Positions 45,009 through 54,382 of a DNA stretch of 64,000 nucleotides are shown here, piece after piece. The notes beneath the pieces were generated by a model, which did no database searches, was not told the DNA's origin, and saw nothing but the letters and a program-made list of their open reading frames with translations. The position numbers and the translations under genes are program-made. Positions within the stretch are counted from its first letter, which is position 1; each line of letters begins with the position of its first letter. The stretch is taken from positions 62,001 through 126,000 of the forward strand of contig CAVXCV010000011.1 in NCBI GenBank assembly GCA_963760405.1, written 5' to 3'. Origin of the DNA: RYN-230 sp963760405. Its GTDB lineage: Bacteria; Actinomycetota; Actinomycetes; Streptosporangiales; Streptosporangiaceae.

Positions 45009-45923
45009 CTAGCCGTCGGCTGATCTCGTGTGCTTCACCAGCTCGCGATCACTGGGTCGGTCGGCGCGCAGCCATCGGAGGATGTCCGGGAGCACGTCCA
45101 GCGCACCGAAATGGGCCGCCCCCGCCTGAACCACCACCGCCGCGTTCGGGATCCGGTCCGCGAGCCACCGGGCGTGACTGGCCGGGGAGAACACGTCGCT
45201 TGCACCGTGCCAGAGCAGGACAGGCGCGGTGACGGTGGCCGGGTCGAACCCCCATGGCGAGCAGAACGCCAGCGCATCATCGATCCAGCCGTAGTCCGAC
45301 GTGCGCAAGGCCTCGGCGTACGTCTCGATCAGCATCGCCCGGATGCCTCGGTCCGCCACCACCCGCCGGTCCGAGTCGGACAGTTCAGACTGGAGCATGG
45401 CGATCAGGCTGGCGGGATTGGCCCGGACGGCGTCGGCGACCGCCTTGGTGTGGGCGACGATGTCCTCGTAACCGTTCGCTGCCGCGGTGAATTCGATGAC
45501 GTTCGACTGCGCCATCCCGTCGAACCAGTCCAGCCCATCTGCGCCCTGCGGCGCGAGACCGACCAGGACAGCTGCTTTCGTGACGCGCTCCGGCAGCAAC
45601 GCCGCGCAGGCCAGAGCATGAGGGCCGCCGCCCGACCGGCCGACCACCGAGAACCTATCCAGGCCGTAGGTATCCGCGATCGCCAGCACGTCCGCTGCCA
45701 CATCCGCGACCCGCCGGCCTGCCAGTCGATCCGATTCCCCGTAGCCAGGCCGGTCGAAGGAGATCAGCCGGACGCCCATCCGGTGCAGAACCGCAGACCG
45801 AGGGTGCGGACCTCGCCGGCTTCCGGGGGTTCCGTGCAAAAGGAACACCGGTTTTCCGTCGATGTCGCCGTACACCTGGGTGGAAAGTCGCCTGCCATCG
45901 GCCGTCCGCACCGTGTACTTCAA
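45009..45923 (-). CDS. alpha/beta hydrolase
   Basis: Hydrolase of 304 residues. The oxyanion-hole motif is HGTPGSRRG (residues about 30-38), the nucleophile elbow VVGRSGGGPHALACAALLPE (Ser), the acid Asp in WHGASDVFSPASHARW, and the His in AGAAHFGALDVLPDIL. It has no signal peptide, so it acts in the cytosol. The substrate is unknown; the fold suits an epoxide hydrolase, esterase or haloalkane dehalogenase. It is convergent with fxsT, with only four bases between the stops. Confidence 0.88.
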   Translation of the reverse strand: MKYTVRTADGRRLSTQVYGDIDGKPVFLLHGTPGSRRGPHPRSAVLHRMGVRLISFDRPGYGESDRLAGRRVADVAADVLAIADTYGLDRFSVVGRSGGGPHALACAALLPERVTKAAVLVGLAPQGADGLDWFDGMAQSNVIEFTAAANGYEDIVAHTKAVADAVRANPASLIAMLQSELSDSDRRVVADRGIRAMLIETYAEALRTSDYGWIDDALAFCSPWGFDPATVTAPVLLWHGASDVFSPASHARWLADRIPNAAVVVQAGAAHFGALDVLPDILRWLRADRPSDRELVKHTRSADG

Positions 45924-46168
45924 GATCGTCCCTCGTCGCCCTCGCGCCGCCTGCTTCAGTGGGCGGCGTAGGTTCCAGCATGCCGCCGCCGCCCCGACAG
46001 ACGGAAGAGGAGATATGCCCAGCGATGAGACCTTTCGGCGCAGTAGTGCGACTGATTATGGCTGCTGGGGCAGACGAGATGAACGGAGCGCTGAGGGCTC
46101 CGGCGGAGGCGCGCTCAGGAGCCCGCTCGCGGTGCCACTGACGCGAGCGGTCCCGGCATCATGGGGGT

Positions 46169-46318
46169 ATGCGTTATCAGCGTGCGGTCGAGAAGCTGCG
46201 CATCCTGGCCGGGGCCGAGGAGGTCCCCTGGGAATCCAGCCCGCAGGGCACGCAGTGGCTGGTCGATCAGCTCCAGGGTTACCTGGACCTGTATGAGGCC
46301 ACCGAACCACCCTCCTGA
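46169..46318 (+). CDS. hypothetical small protein (49 aa)
   Basis: Short frame MRYQRAVEKLRILAGAEEVP then WESSPQGTQWLVDQLQGYLD, ending LYEATEPPS. It has no signal peptide or helix long enough for a membrane span. The codon use is GC-rich at third positions like its neighbours. A GGGGGT just upstream could serve as a weak ribosome binding site. No family recognised. It stands alone between the hydrolase and the NlpC gene. Confidence 0.4.
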   Translation: MRYQRAVEKLRILAGAEEVPWESSPQGTQWLVDQLQGYLDLYEATEPPS

Positions 46319-46625
46319 GCCGGTGCCGCTGGCGCCGCCACGCGGAGTGAATCACGTCACACCGACCGCGGCCGGCCTTGCCGCCCGGAGGGTCGCCCAT
46401 TACCCCGGCTTGACCTGCGCTGATGCGCCTTCCTGGAGTGCCAGCAGGGCACGGCTACCTCGGTTCGACTGTCCGCAATACCAACGTTATCTGGCCGTTT
46501 CCCAAACGTGACTGACCGATATCAGTTACCGTGCTGAGTTTGTCGGGCTTTCCGCTGAGTTCGCTGGTCACCGTGAACCCGTGGCCACCGCAGCCGAAAG
46601 CACCCTGTGATCTGGGAACCCCATC
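46319..46625 (+). promoter_or_regulatory. intergenic leader of the NlpC/P60 gene
   Basis: No protein gene is evident in this 307-base gap. It contains CGTTATCTGGCCG followed by ACTGACCGATATCAGTTACC (an imperfect dyad) and then a GC-rich stretch GTGAACCCGTGGCCACCGCA with CCGAAAGC and GGGAACCCC close to the start codon. The motif content resembles a structured 5' leader; in actinobacteria some NlpC/P60 genes carry a c-di-AMP (ydaO-type) riboswitch. I cannot confirm this by eye. Confidence 0.3.
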
Positions 46626-47096
46626 GTGGGCCAACGTCGCCTTTTCCGTCCTCTGTCCATCATTTACCTCTTCGCAGCCCTGCTCCTGGCGCTTCCTATC
46701 GCCACCGCCCGTCCAGCTTCCGCGAGCACCCTGCCCCCTCGGCTGAACGCCTTCTACTGGGCCATCGCTCATGCTGGTGACTCCTACTGCTGGGGCGGTA
46801 CCGGGCCCTCATGCTTCGACTGCTCGGGCCTGGTCAACGCCGCTTACGCACACGTAGGCATCCACTTCGGCCGGACCACCTACGACATGCTCGCTTCCGG
46901 CCAGCTGATCCAGGAGACGACGCTGTCTCAGGTCCGCAAGGGGGACCTGGCCTTCTACGGCACCGGGCACGTGGAGCTCTACGCCCGCGGGAACCTCACG
47001 TTCGGGGCGCTCAACTCGGGCACCCTGCTCGGCTGGCATGCCTGGAACGCGTTCTGGCATCCGACCCTGTTCTTCCGCGTGCGGGGCGCGGGGTAA
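46626..47096 (+). CDS. NlpC/P60-family cell-wall hydrolase (secreted)
   Basis: Small secreted peptidase of 156 residues. The signal peptide is GQRRLFRPLSIIYLFAALLL, with cleavage after ATARPASA. The mature protein is one NlpC/P60 domain: FDCSGLVNAAYAHVGIHFGR holds the catalytic Cys and GTGHVELYARG the His. The third polar residue is not clearly assigned. It presumably cuts D-glutamyl-meso-diaminopimelate or similar bonds in peptidoglycan. Start GTG 46626. A perfect 15-bp hairpin follows its stop at 47103, so it forms a single-gene unit. Confidence 0.88.
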   Translation: MGQRRLFRPLSIIYLFAALLLALPIATARPASASTLPPRLNAFYWAIAHAGDSYCWGGTGPSCFDCSGLVNAAYAHVGIHFGRTTYDMLASGQLIQETTLSQVRKGDLAFYGTGHVELYARGNLTFGALNSGTLLGWHAWNAFWHPTLFFRVRGAG

Positions 47097-47102
47097 CGGC
47101 CC

Positions 47103-47137
47103 GCAGGCCCCGTCCGCGGGCTGCGGACGGGGCCTGC
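47103..47137 (+). terminator. perfect 15-bp hairpin after the NlpC gene
   Basis: GCAGGCCCCGTCCGC (47103-47117) pairs exactly with GCGGACGGGGCCTGC (47123-47137) around a GGGCT loop, seven bases after the stop at 47096. There is no T tract, as usual for high-GC actinomycetes. It also lies 23 bases past the stop of the convergent gene at 47160. Confidence 0.85.
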
Positions 47138-47159
47138 GTCAACCGGCAGCTCCTGCTGA

Positions 47160-47567
47160 TCAGGGATAGCTGACCAGGTCACTCGGGCCGGGATTGGCGG
47201 CGGTGACCGCCGCGTACCGCTGCGTGCCGAACTGGTTGGAGATCTGCTGGCTGGCAATGGAGTTGACGGTGGCCTGGATCTGGCTCTGCGGCATGCTGGG
47301 CGTGAACACGTACACGTTCGGCCCGAAGTCCGGCTCGCCCGCCAGGTGCACCGCGGGGCTGACGGCCGTGGCAGCGGCGCCCGCGGTGGCGGTCGCCCCC
47401 GCGGTGGCGGTCGCGCCCGCGGCGGACATCCCCAGCGCGCCGAGCAGGGCGGCGGCACCAAGCACCGAACCGCGCCGGAGCAGGCCGCCAAGCTGGGCTG
47501 GTTTCGCTCCCCGGAACCGGGCCGTGCTTCCGTTCCCCGCCCCCGCCTGGGCATTCTTTAGTTTCAT
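47160..47567 (-). CDS. secreted protein with Tat-like start, probably truncated
   Basis: Protein of 135 residues with a long signal region (LGGLLRRGSVLGAAALLGAL, then GMSAAGATATAGATATAG repeats) and a short mature part: PDFGPNVYVFTPSMPQSQIQ, VNSIASQQISNQFGTQRYAA. This segment resembles the start of secreted right-handed beta-helix (coagulation factor 5/8 type) proteins that run for hundreds of residues, so the gene is probably a truncated remnant. The GATATA repeat lies in the linker. The start is ATG 47567 (MKLKNAQAG). It is convergent with the NlpC gene. Confidence 0.55.
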   Translation of the reverse strand: MKLKNAQAGAGNGSTARFRGAKPAQLGGLLRRGSVLGAAALLGALGMSAAGATATAGATATAGAAATAVSPAVHLAGEPDFGPNVYVFTPSMPQSQIQATVNSIASQQISNQFGTQRYAAVTAANPGPSDLVSYP

Positions 47568-47826
47568 CGGCCGTCCATTCCTGTCCGCAGCACCAGCGCT
47601 ACCGCATTCCGTCCGACAGCATCCCGCACCGGGGAACGGCACTCAAGAGGTCCGGGCCTCCTTTTTTTCGGACTTAAAGTATGGCGACGTCAATGGCGCG
47701 CGGAACGGACGATGAGTCACGCCGGAGACCGGGCGGGGGAGCTACGGCCACCCGGCCTGGACCTGCCGGATGGGCGCTGGTGCCGACGCTGATCAGCCGG
47801 TAGGCGTGGCCGGTGCCTGCCAGGTA

Positions 47827-49004
47827 TCAGCGGGGGCCTGCTGCCCCGGACCCGCAGCGTCCGGCCACGCGCAGCGGCCCTGGCCCGTGGCCCGGAGCGG
47901 CCGGGTACCGGATCCGCTGGGGCGGGGCGGACAGGAACACGCACACAGCGGCGAGAGCCACGACAAACGCGCAGTAGACCCAGAACACCGGGGTCAGCCC
48001 GTTGCTGATGGTGAGCCCGGCCCGCGCGGCCTGCGCCGGGGAGAGCCCGAACTGCGCGGGTGAGGTGGGCTGGCTGGCCTGCACCAGCGCGGAGATCGCC
48101 TGTGCTGCCATCGGGATGAGGGCACCAGCCAGCAGCGCCGCGCCCAGCCGGGCCGGGCGCCACAACGCGGCGACGACGGCCACCACGACCAGCGCGACCA
48201 TCACCGCGACATCCCCGGCGATCACCGGGGCCGGGTTGGCGAAGCTGTTGCCCGCGGTCAGCGACTGCACCCCGCTGGAGGTCCGCAGGGTGTAGCTGTC
48301 CCAGGACGGCGCGAACGCGATGGCTGTGCCCAGGGCCGCGAGCGCGGCGAGGGCCAGGCCCAGCACCACGCGGGACGCCGCGCGCGGGGCCGGCCTGGTG
48401 CCCCGGCCGGCTGGAGCACCAGACCCAGCACCGCGCCCGCGGTGCACGCCAGCCAGCTGACCAGGCTGAGCAGCAGGCCCAGGTCAAAGAGGTGCGCTCC
48501 GCCAGCGATCACCTGGCCGACGTCCGCCAGGAAGAGACCGAACGTGATGACACTCACACCCACCCCGAGTAGCGCCCCGGCCTGCGGCAAGGTGTCGCCC
48601 GGACGGCTGCGGCCGGCCAGGATGAGCAGCCCGCTGGCGGTCCAGGCGGCGAGGTAGATCAGGTGCGGCACAAGCTCGGCGGGCTGCTGGGCCAGGCTCA
48701 CCCCGCCGACGTATGCGGGGAACAGCCCGGCGATCCCGCAGGCCACCCCCACGGCCAGCAGCGCCGCCGCGGTCCTGGCCGAGCGGGCGCCGGCCAGCGC
48801 GGCGGGCCAGCGGACCCGGGCGATCGTGCCGGGCGCCTCGATCGCGGTGAACCGGGACCACGCCGCCAGCCAGCCGTCGCGGGTGTCGGGCCACCGTTCC
48901 AGCGGCTGCTCCGGCGGGCCCGCCGCGGCCCAGATGCCGTAGAAACCCGGCCCCCGGCCGATCTGGTAACGCGCTCCCCGGTACGAGATGGCCACTTGCT
49001 TCAC
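47827..49004 (-). CDS. multi-pass membrane protein (one frameshift)
   Basis: Membrane protein of about 392 residues after correcting one frame break near 48400. A cytoplasmic N-terminal domain (MKQVAISYRGARYQIGRGPG, then FYGIWAAAGPPEQPLERWPD) is followed by about eight hydrophobic segments (TAAALLAVGVACGIAGLFPA; LIYLAAWTASGLLILAG; VVLGLALAALAALGTAIAFA; VAVMVALVVVAVVAALW; FWVYCAFVVALAAVCVFL). The family is not one I can name. Function unknown. A hairpin at 49113 lies upstream, between it and the start of pckG's 3' end. Confidence 0.65.
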
Positions 49005-49112
49005 CGCGTGTCCCGTCCTTCCCGATGCACGTCGTCACGTCCGGGAACCACGGTAGGCAGCCAGCCTGGACGTTCACTGGACGGTTACTGAGGCCTTCCC
49101 GGCCATAGCACA

Positions 49113-49156
49113 CCCCGGGTGCCAGCGGTGGATCAGGCCACGGCTGGCACCCGGGG
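49113..49156 (-). terminator. hairpin after pckG
   Basis: CCCCGGGTGCCAGC (49113-49126) pairs with GCTGGCACCCGGGG (49143-49156) around a 16-base loop, a perfect 14-bp stem. It lies 22 bases beyond the pckG stop in the direction of transcription. Confidence 0.8.
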
Positions 49157-49177
49157 ACAGGTGCTGGGGATAGGGAA

Positions 49178-51002
49178 TCAGCTGGCGGTCTTCAGCCGCT
49201 CCAGCAGGGCGTCGTGCTCGTCCCACAGCTGTTCCGGCAGATGGCTGCCGAACGTGGTGAAATACTCGCGGGTGTGGTCGGCTTCGTCCTGCCAGGTGTC
49301 AGTGTCCACGGACAGCAGCAGCTTGAGGTCGGCGTCGCTGATCGCCAGGCCGCTGGTGTCCAGGGCGCCCGCCGCGGGCAGGCTGCCGATCGGGGACGGC
49401 TGCGCCTCGGCCGCGCCGTTCAGCCGTTCCGTGATCCACTTGAGCACGCGGCTGTTCTCGCCAAAGCCAGGCCAGGCGAACTTGCCGTCGGCGTTCTTGC
49501 GGAACCAGTTGACCGCGTACAGACGTGGGAGTTTGTCCGGCGCGGTCATGCTGCCGATCTTCAGCCAGTGGCCGAAATAGTCGCCCATGTTATAGCCGCA
49601 GAACGGCAGCATCGCGAACGGGTCGTGGCGCAGCTGGCCCACTGCGCCGGCGGCGGCGGCGGTCGTCTCGGAGGCGATGGTCGCGCCGATGAAGACACCG
49701 TGCTGCCAGGAGAACGCCTCGGTGACCAGCGGCACCGCGGTCGCGCGGCGGCCACCGAACAGGATGGCCGAGATCGGCACCCCGGCCGGGTCGTCCCATT
49801 CCGGGGCGATCGACGGGCACTGGGCCGCGTCCACGGTGAACCGGGAGTTCGGGTGGGCAGCCGGGCGGCCGGACCCGGGCGTCCAGTCGCCGCCCTGCCA
49901 GTCGGTCAGGTGCGCCGGGGGCGCACCGGTCAGGCCCTCCCACCACACGTCGCCGTCGTCGGTCAGCGCGACGTTGGTGAAGATGGTGTTCCTGGCCAGC
50001 ATCGTGAGCGCGTTGGGGTTGGTCACGGCGCTGGTGCCGGGGGCAACGCCGAAGAAGCCAGCCTCCGGGTTGATGGCATACAGCCTGCCGTCCGCGCCGA
50101 ACCGCATCCAGGCGATGTCGTCGCCGATGGTCTCGATCCGCCAGCCGGGGATCGTGGGCTGCAGCATGGCCAGGTTGGTCTTGCCGCACGCGGACGGGAA
50201 GGCCGCGGCGATGTATTTCGTCTCGCCTTGGGGCGGGGTGACCTTGAGGATGAGCATGTGCTCGGCCAGCCAGCCCTCGTCCCGGGCCATCACCGAGGCG
50301 ATCCGCAGCGCGTAGCACTTCTTGCCGAGCAGCGCGTTCCCGCCGTACCCGGATCCGTAGGACCAGATCTCCCGGGTCTCCGGGAAGTGCGAGATGTACT
50401 TGGTCTTGTTACACGGCCACGGCACATCGGCCTGGCCGGGCCGCAGCGGGGCGCCCACCGAGTGCACGGCCCGGACGAAGAAGCCGCCGGTGCCCAGTTC
50501 CGCCAGGACCGGCGCGCCGGTCCTGGTCATCACCCGCATCGAGGCGGCCACATACGGCGAGTCGGTGATCTCCACGCCGAGCTGGGATATGGCCGAGCCG
50601 AGCGGGCCCATGCAGAACGGGACGACGTACATGGTCCGGCCCGCCATGCAGCCGTCGAAAGACCTCCGCGAACGTCCGGCGCATCTCGTCCGGCGCGATC
50701 CAGTTATTGGTCGGCCCGGCGTCCTCTTCCCGCTCCGAGCAGATGAACGTGCGGTCCTCGACCCGGGCGACGTCCGAGGGATCGGAACGCGCGAGGTAAC
50801 TGCCCGGGCGCAGCTCCGGGTTGAGCGGAGTGAGCGTGCCCTGGTCCACCAGGAGGCTGGTGAGCTGCTCCCATTCCGCTGGGGAGCCGTCGCACCACTG
50901 GACGCGGGCCGGCTGGGCGAGTTCTGCGATCTCGTTCACCCAGGCGATCAGCCCGCTGTGTGCCGTCGGAGGCTGATTCAGCCCGGGTATAGCGCCGCTC
51001 AC
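49178..51002 (-). CDS. pckG: phosphoenolpyruvate carboxykinase, GTP-dependent (one frameshift)
   Basis: Cytosolic GTP-type PEP carboxykinase, about 608 residues by span. It converts oxaloacetate plus GTP to PEP, GDP and CO2 (gluconeogenesis). The N-terminal part (from GTG 51002 behind GGAAGGA) contains WVNEIAELAQPARVQWCDGS and DPSDVARVEDRTFICSEREE. The frame changes near 50650, then MAGRTMYVVPFCMGPLGSAI continues. The hypermobile active-site loop and P-loop are seen in FPSACGKTNLAMLQP with the reactive Cys, and the GDDIAWMRFG metal site follows. It is divergent from the RamB-type regulator, which is a known controller of acetate-linked genes in corynebacteria; co-regulation is inferred. Confidence 0.93.
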
Positions 51003-51181
51003 GTGATGTCCTTCCGTTCGCCGGCCGGTACCCGCAGCTCGTCTGGCGTCGGGTCCTGGACGAAATCGGGTACCTATATTAACAAGATGCACTCAAAGTC
51101 AGCGGAGCGGTAGACCCTGCATGTGTGGAGGTTTGTGGTGTCAGGACAGCGATTCTGTAACGTTAGTGAAGCCGACTTGTG

Positions 51182-52657
51182 ATGGCGGTCACAATCGCCC
51201 GGGTCGGCGTCCGGTTGCGCCGCTTCCGGGAGGAGCGGGGCCTGACCCAGGCTGCCCTGGCCAGTGCGCTGGGCATTTCGCCTAGTTACGTGAACCAGCT
51301 GGAGTCCAGCCAGCGCCCGATGACCGCATCCGTTTTGCTCAAGCTGGCGAGTGTGTTCGATGCCGATCTGCAGCAGTTCTCGGCGGAGGACGCCGACCGG
51401 CTGGTGGCCCAGCTGCGTGATGTGCTGACCGATTCCTCGGTCGGCGAGCAGATCTCGATGGCTGAGATCCGGGAGCTGGCCGTGTCCATGCCAGCCGTCG
51501 GCCGGTACGTCATCGAAATGCACCGCCGGTACCGGCACGGCCGCGACGCCAACGAGGCGCTGATGACCCGCATCGACGCCGGGGAGCCGGGCTCGATGCC
51601 CGTGCCAGCGCCGATGGCGCAGGAGGAAGTGCAGGAGCTGTTCTATTCCCGGCGGAACTACTTCGCCACCCTCGACCTCGCCGCCGAGCGGATCTTCAAC
51701 CGGGCTGGCCTCGCCGTGGGCAGCACCACGGCCGGGATCACCGACTGGCTGGCCCGCCAGCACGGCATCCGGGTCGCCGATATCCCCGCGGGCGACCAGG
51801 GGGCCAAGCGGCGCTATGACCCGGATGCCCGGCTGCTGACCCTGTCCCCGCTGCTCAACTCCGGCCAGCGGGCCTTCCAGCTGGCCACCCACCTGGCCGC
51901 CATCGAGCTGGCCGGGGAGATCGAGCAGATCGTCACCGACGCGAACCTGTCGGGTGAGGACGCCCGCATGCTCTGCCGGATCGGCCTGGCCAGCTACTTC
52001 GCGGGCGCCCTGGTCCTGCCCTACCGGCGGTTCCTGGCTGCCGCGGAGGCCCTGCGCTACGACATCGACCTGCTGCAGCGGCGGTTCGACGTCGGCTATG
52101 AGACGGTCGCGCACCGGCTCAGCACGTTGCAGCGGGCCGGCGCCCGCGGCGTGCCGTTCATCTTCGTCCGGGTGGACCGGGCCGGCAACATTTCCAAGCG
52201 CCAGTCCGCCACCAGCTTCCATTTCTCCCGGGTGGGCGGCTCCTGCCCGCTGTGGAATGTCTACGAGGCCTTCGCGCATCCCGGCGAGATCCAGACCCAG
52301 CTGGCCCAGATGCCCGACGGCCGCAGCTACCTGTGGGTGGCCCGGACCGTGTCCCGGCGCTATGGCGGCTACGGGACGCTCGCCAAGACCTTCGCCATCG
52401 GCCTGGGCTGCGATCTCCGGCACGCGCAGCGGATCGTCTACTCGCACGGGCTCGACCTGGCCAGCCCGTCCGCGCTCGTCCCGATCGGCCCGGGGTGCAA
52501 GGTATGCGACCGGAACAGCTGCCCGCAGCGCGCCTTCCCCGCGATCGGCAAGCCGCTCGACGCCGACCTGCAGCACAGCACGTTCGTTCCCTACGCGATC
52601 GGGCAGGCCGCCCCGGACTTGTCCGGCGGCCAGGGGCTCGCCGACAATCACGGCTGA
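51182..52657 (+). CDS. RamB-type regulator (XRE HTH plus short-chain fatty acid domain)
   Basis: DNA-binding regulator of 491 residues. The XRE-type HTH is at residues 8-60 (FREERGLTQAALASALGISP, then SYVNQLESSQRPMTASVLLK). The remaining 400 residues match the short-chain fatty acid regulator class: QRAFQLATHLAAIELAGEIE, LVLPYRRFLAAAEALRYDID, SATSFHFSRVGGSCPLWNVY and a C-terminal cysteine set CKVCDRNSCPQRAFPAIG. RamB/PrpR-like proteins of this shape control acetate, propionate and gluconeogenic genes. The gene is divergent from pckG; a shared control region covers 51003-51181. I saw no clear RamB motif there. Confidence 0.85.
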   Translation: MAVTIARVGVRLRRFREERGLTQAALASALGISPSYVNQLESSQRPMTASVLLKLASVFDADLQQFSAEDADRLVAQLRDVLTDSSVGEQISMAEIRELAVSMPAVGRYVIEMHRRYRHGRDANEALMTRIDAGEPGSMPVPAPMAQEEVQELFYSRRNYFATLDLAAERIFNRAGLAVGSTTAGITDWLARQHGIRVADIPAGDQGAKRRYDPDARLLTLSPLLNSGQRAFQLATHLAAIELAGEIEQIVTDANLSGEDARMLCRIGLASYFAGALVLPYRRFLAAAEALRYDIDLLQRRFDVGYETVAHRLSTLQRAGARGVPFIFVRVDRAGNISKRQSATSFHFSRVGGSCPLWNVYEAFAHPGEIQTQLAQMPDGRSYLWVARTVSRRYGGYGTLAKTFAIGLGCDLRHAQRIVYSHGLDLASPSALVPIGPGCKVCDRNSCPQRAFPAIGKPLDADLQHSTFVPYAIGQAAPDLSGGQGLADNHG

Positions 52658-52688
52658 GCCAGTTGACCCGCATGGCCGTGGAGGGCGG

Positions 52689-54305
52689 ATGGACCTGATC
52701 GTTACGGATGCCGCGATCGTCACCATGACCCCGGCGGCCGGGCAGGCGGACAGCATGCTGATCCGGGACGGCCGGATCGCCGCGGCCGGCCCGGCCGCGC
52801 AGATCCGCGCGGCCGCCGGGCGGGGCGCGCCGGAGGTGCGGCTCGACGGGGCCACCGTTGTCCCGGGGCTCATCGACGCGCACTGCCACGTCTGCGACAT
52901 CGGCTATCTCGCGTCCGGCGCGGACTGCAGCCAGCCCGCCGTCCCGGATATCCCGGCGATCCAGGCGCGGCTGCGGGCCGCCCGCGGCCAGGCCCGGGAC
53001 GGGTCCTGGGTGACCGGGAGCGGATACGTCGAGTACAAGCTCCGCGAAGGGCGCCACCCCACCCGCGACGACCTCGATGAAGCCGTGCCGGACCGGCCGG
53101 CTGTCCTGTACCACACGTCACTGCACGCCTGCGTGCTCAACACGGCCGCGCTGCGCGAAGCTGGCTTCGACGACCGGCAGCCAGACCCACCGGGCGGCGC
53201 CTTCGGCCGCGACCCGCAGGGCCGCCTCAACGGCGTGCTCTTCGAAGGCCCGATGTTCGCGCTGTTCGAGCGCAACATGCGGGCGGACATCGGCCGGATG
53301 GCCGTTGCTGAGCGGGTGCGGCTGGTGCAGCAGGCGGGCCAGCGGCTCGCGGCGTTCGGCATCACCTCAGCGTGTGACGCGGACCTGCGCCGGGCCACGT
53401 TCACCGCCTTTGCCGACGCGGACGACAGCGGGGCGCTCAGCCAGCGGATCTACGGGCTGATCGTGCACGACGAGGTCGATTGGCTGGTGGCGGCCGGGCA
53501 GCACGGGCGTCGCTCCGGCCGGCTGGCGGCTGAGGCCGTGAAGATCTGGGCGGACGGCGGGATGAGCAGCCGCACCGCGGCCATCGAGGGAACGTACCCG
53601 GTGCCACCGTACGGCTCGGGCATCTTGTTCTTCGACCGGGCCGAGCTGACAGCGATGGTCGCTGACTTCGACGCCCGCGGGTTCCAGGTGTGCATCCATG
53701 CCCAGGGGGACCGGGCCATCGCGACCGTCCTCGACGCCTACGCGGCCACCCTGGCGGGCAGCAGCGCCGGGAACCCGCGCCGCCACCGGATCGAGCACGG
53801 CGGCGCCATGTACCCGGCGCTCGCTGCCCGGGCGGCGGAACTCGGCATCGTGGTCGCGTCCCAGCCCGGGTTCCTGTCCGCGCTGGGCGACGGGTTCGCC
53901 GCGGCCTTCCCGGACCACCGCGACCAGCTCTACTCCTTCAGGTCCTGGCAGCGGGCGGGTATCACGGTCGCCGGGTCCTCGGACGCCCCGGTCATCACGC
54001 CCGACCCGCTGGTCGGCATCCGGGACGCGGTGCTGCGCCGTACCGGCCAGGGTCAGCTGCTCGGCCCGGGGGAGGGCCTGACCGCCCGGGACGCACTCGC
54101 GCTCTACACCACCCACGCCGCCTTCGCCATGCACCGCGAGAGCGAGATCGGCTCACTCGAGCCGGGCAAGCTCGCGGACTTCGCGGTCCTCGACGCCAGC
54201 CCGCTGCTGGCGGATCCGGAGCAGATCGCGGATATCAGGGTCCTGGCCACTGTTCTGGGCGGGACGCCCGTTCACCAGGCGGAAGATATCTTCCCGGGCC
54301 ACTGA
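52689..54305 (+). CDS. amidohydrolase of the YtcJ/urease superfamily
   Basis: Metal-dependent hydrolase of 538 residues. The N-terminal composite sandwich (DLIVTDAAIVTMTPAAGQAD) is followed by GLIDAHCHVCDIG with the first metal-ligand histidines, then KIWADGGMSSRTAAIEGTYP, VCIHAQGDRAIATVLDAY, RRHRIEHGGAMYP (further His ligands) and GSSDAPVITPDPL with the catalytic Asp. The C-terminal GSLEPGKLADFAVLDASPLL closes the sandwich. The start ATG 52689 has GGAGGG upstream. The substrate is unknown. It follows the RamB-type regulator gene by 31 bases. Confidence 0.88.
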   Translation: MDLIVTDAAIVTMTPAAGQADSMLIRDGRIAAAGPAAQIRAAAGRGAPEVRLDGATVVPGLIDAHCHVCDIGYLASGADCSQPAVPDIPAIQARLRAARGQARDGSWVTGSGYVEYKLREGRHPTRDDLDEAVPDRPAVLYHTSLHACVLNTAALREAGFDDRQPDPPGGAFGRDPQGRLNGVLFEGPMFALFERNMRADIGRMAVAERVRLVQQAGQRLAAFGITSACDADLRRATFTAFADADDSGALSQRIYGLIVHDEVDWLVAAGQHGRRSGRLAAEAVKIWADGGMSSRTAAIEGTYPVPPYGSGILFFDRAELTAMVADFDARGFQVCIHAQGDRAIATVLDAYAATLAGSSAGNPRRHRIEHGGAMYPALAARAAELGIVVASQPGFLSALGDGFAAAFPDHRDQLYSFRSWQRAGITVAGSSDAPVITPDPLVGIRDAVLRRTGQGQLLGPGEGLTARDALALYTTHAAFAMHRESEIGSLEPGKLADFAVLDASPLLADPEQIADIRVLATVLGGTPVHQAEDIFPGH

Positions 54306-54382
54306 CCTCACCCGGCCCGGCCACCGGCAGGCCCGGCGGCCACCGGCAGGCCTGGCGGCAGGTCCCGCGGCCAGTCCGGTGT

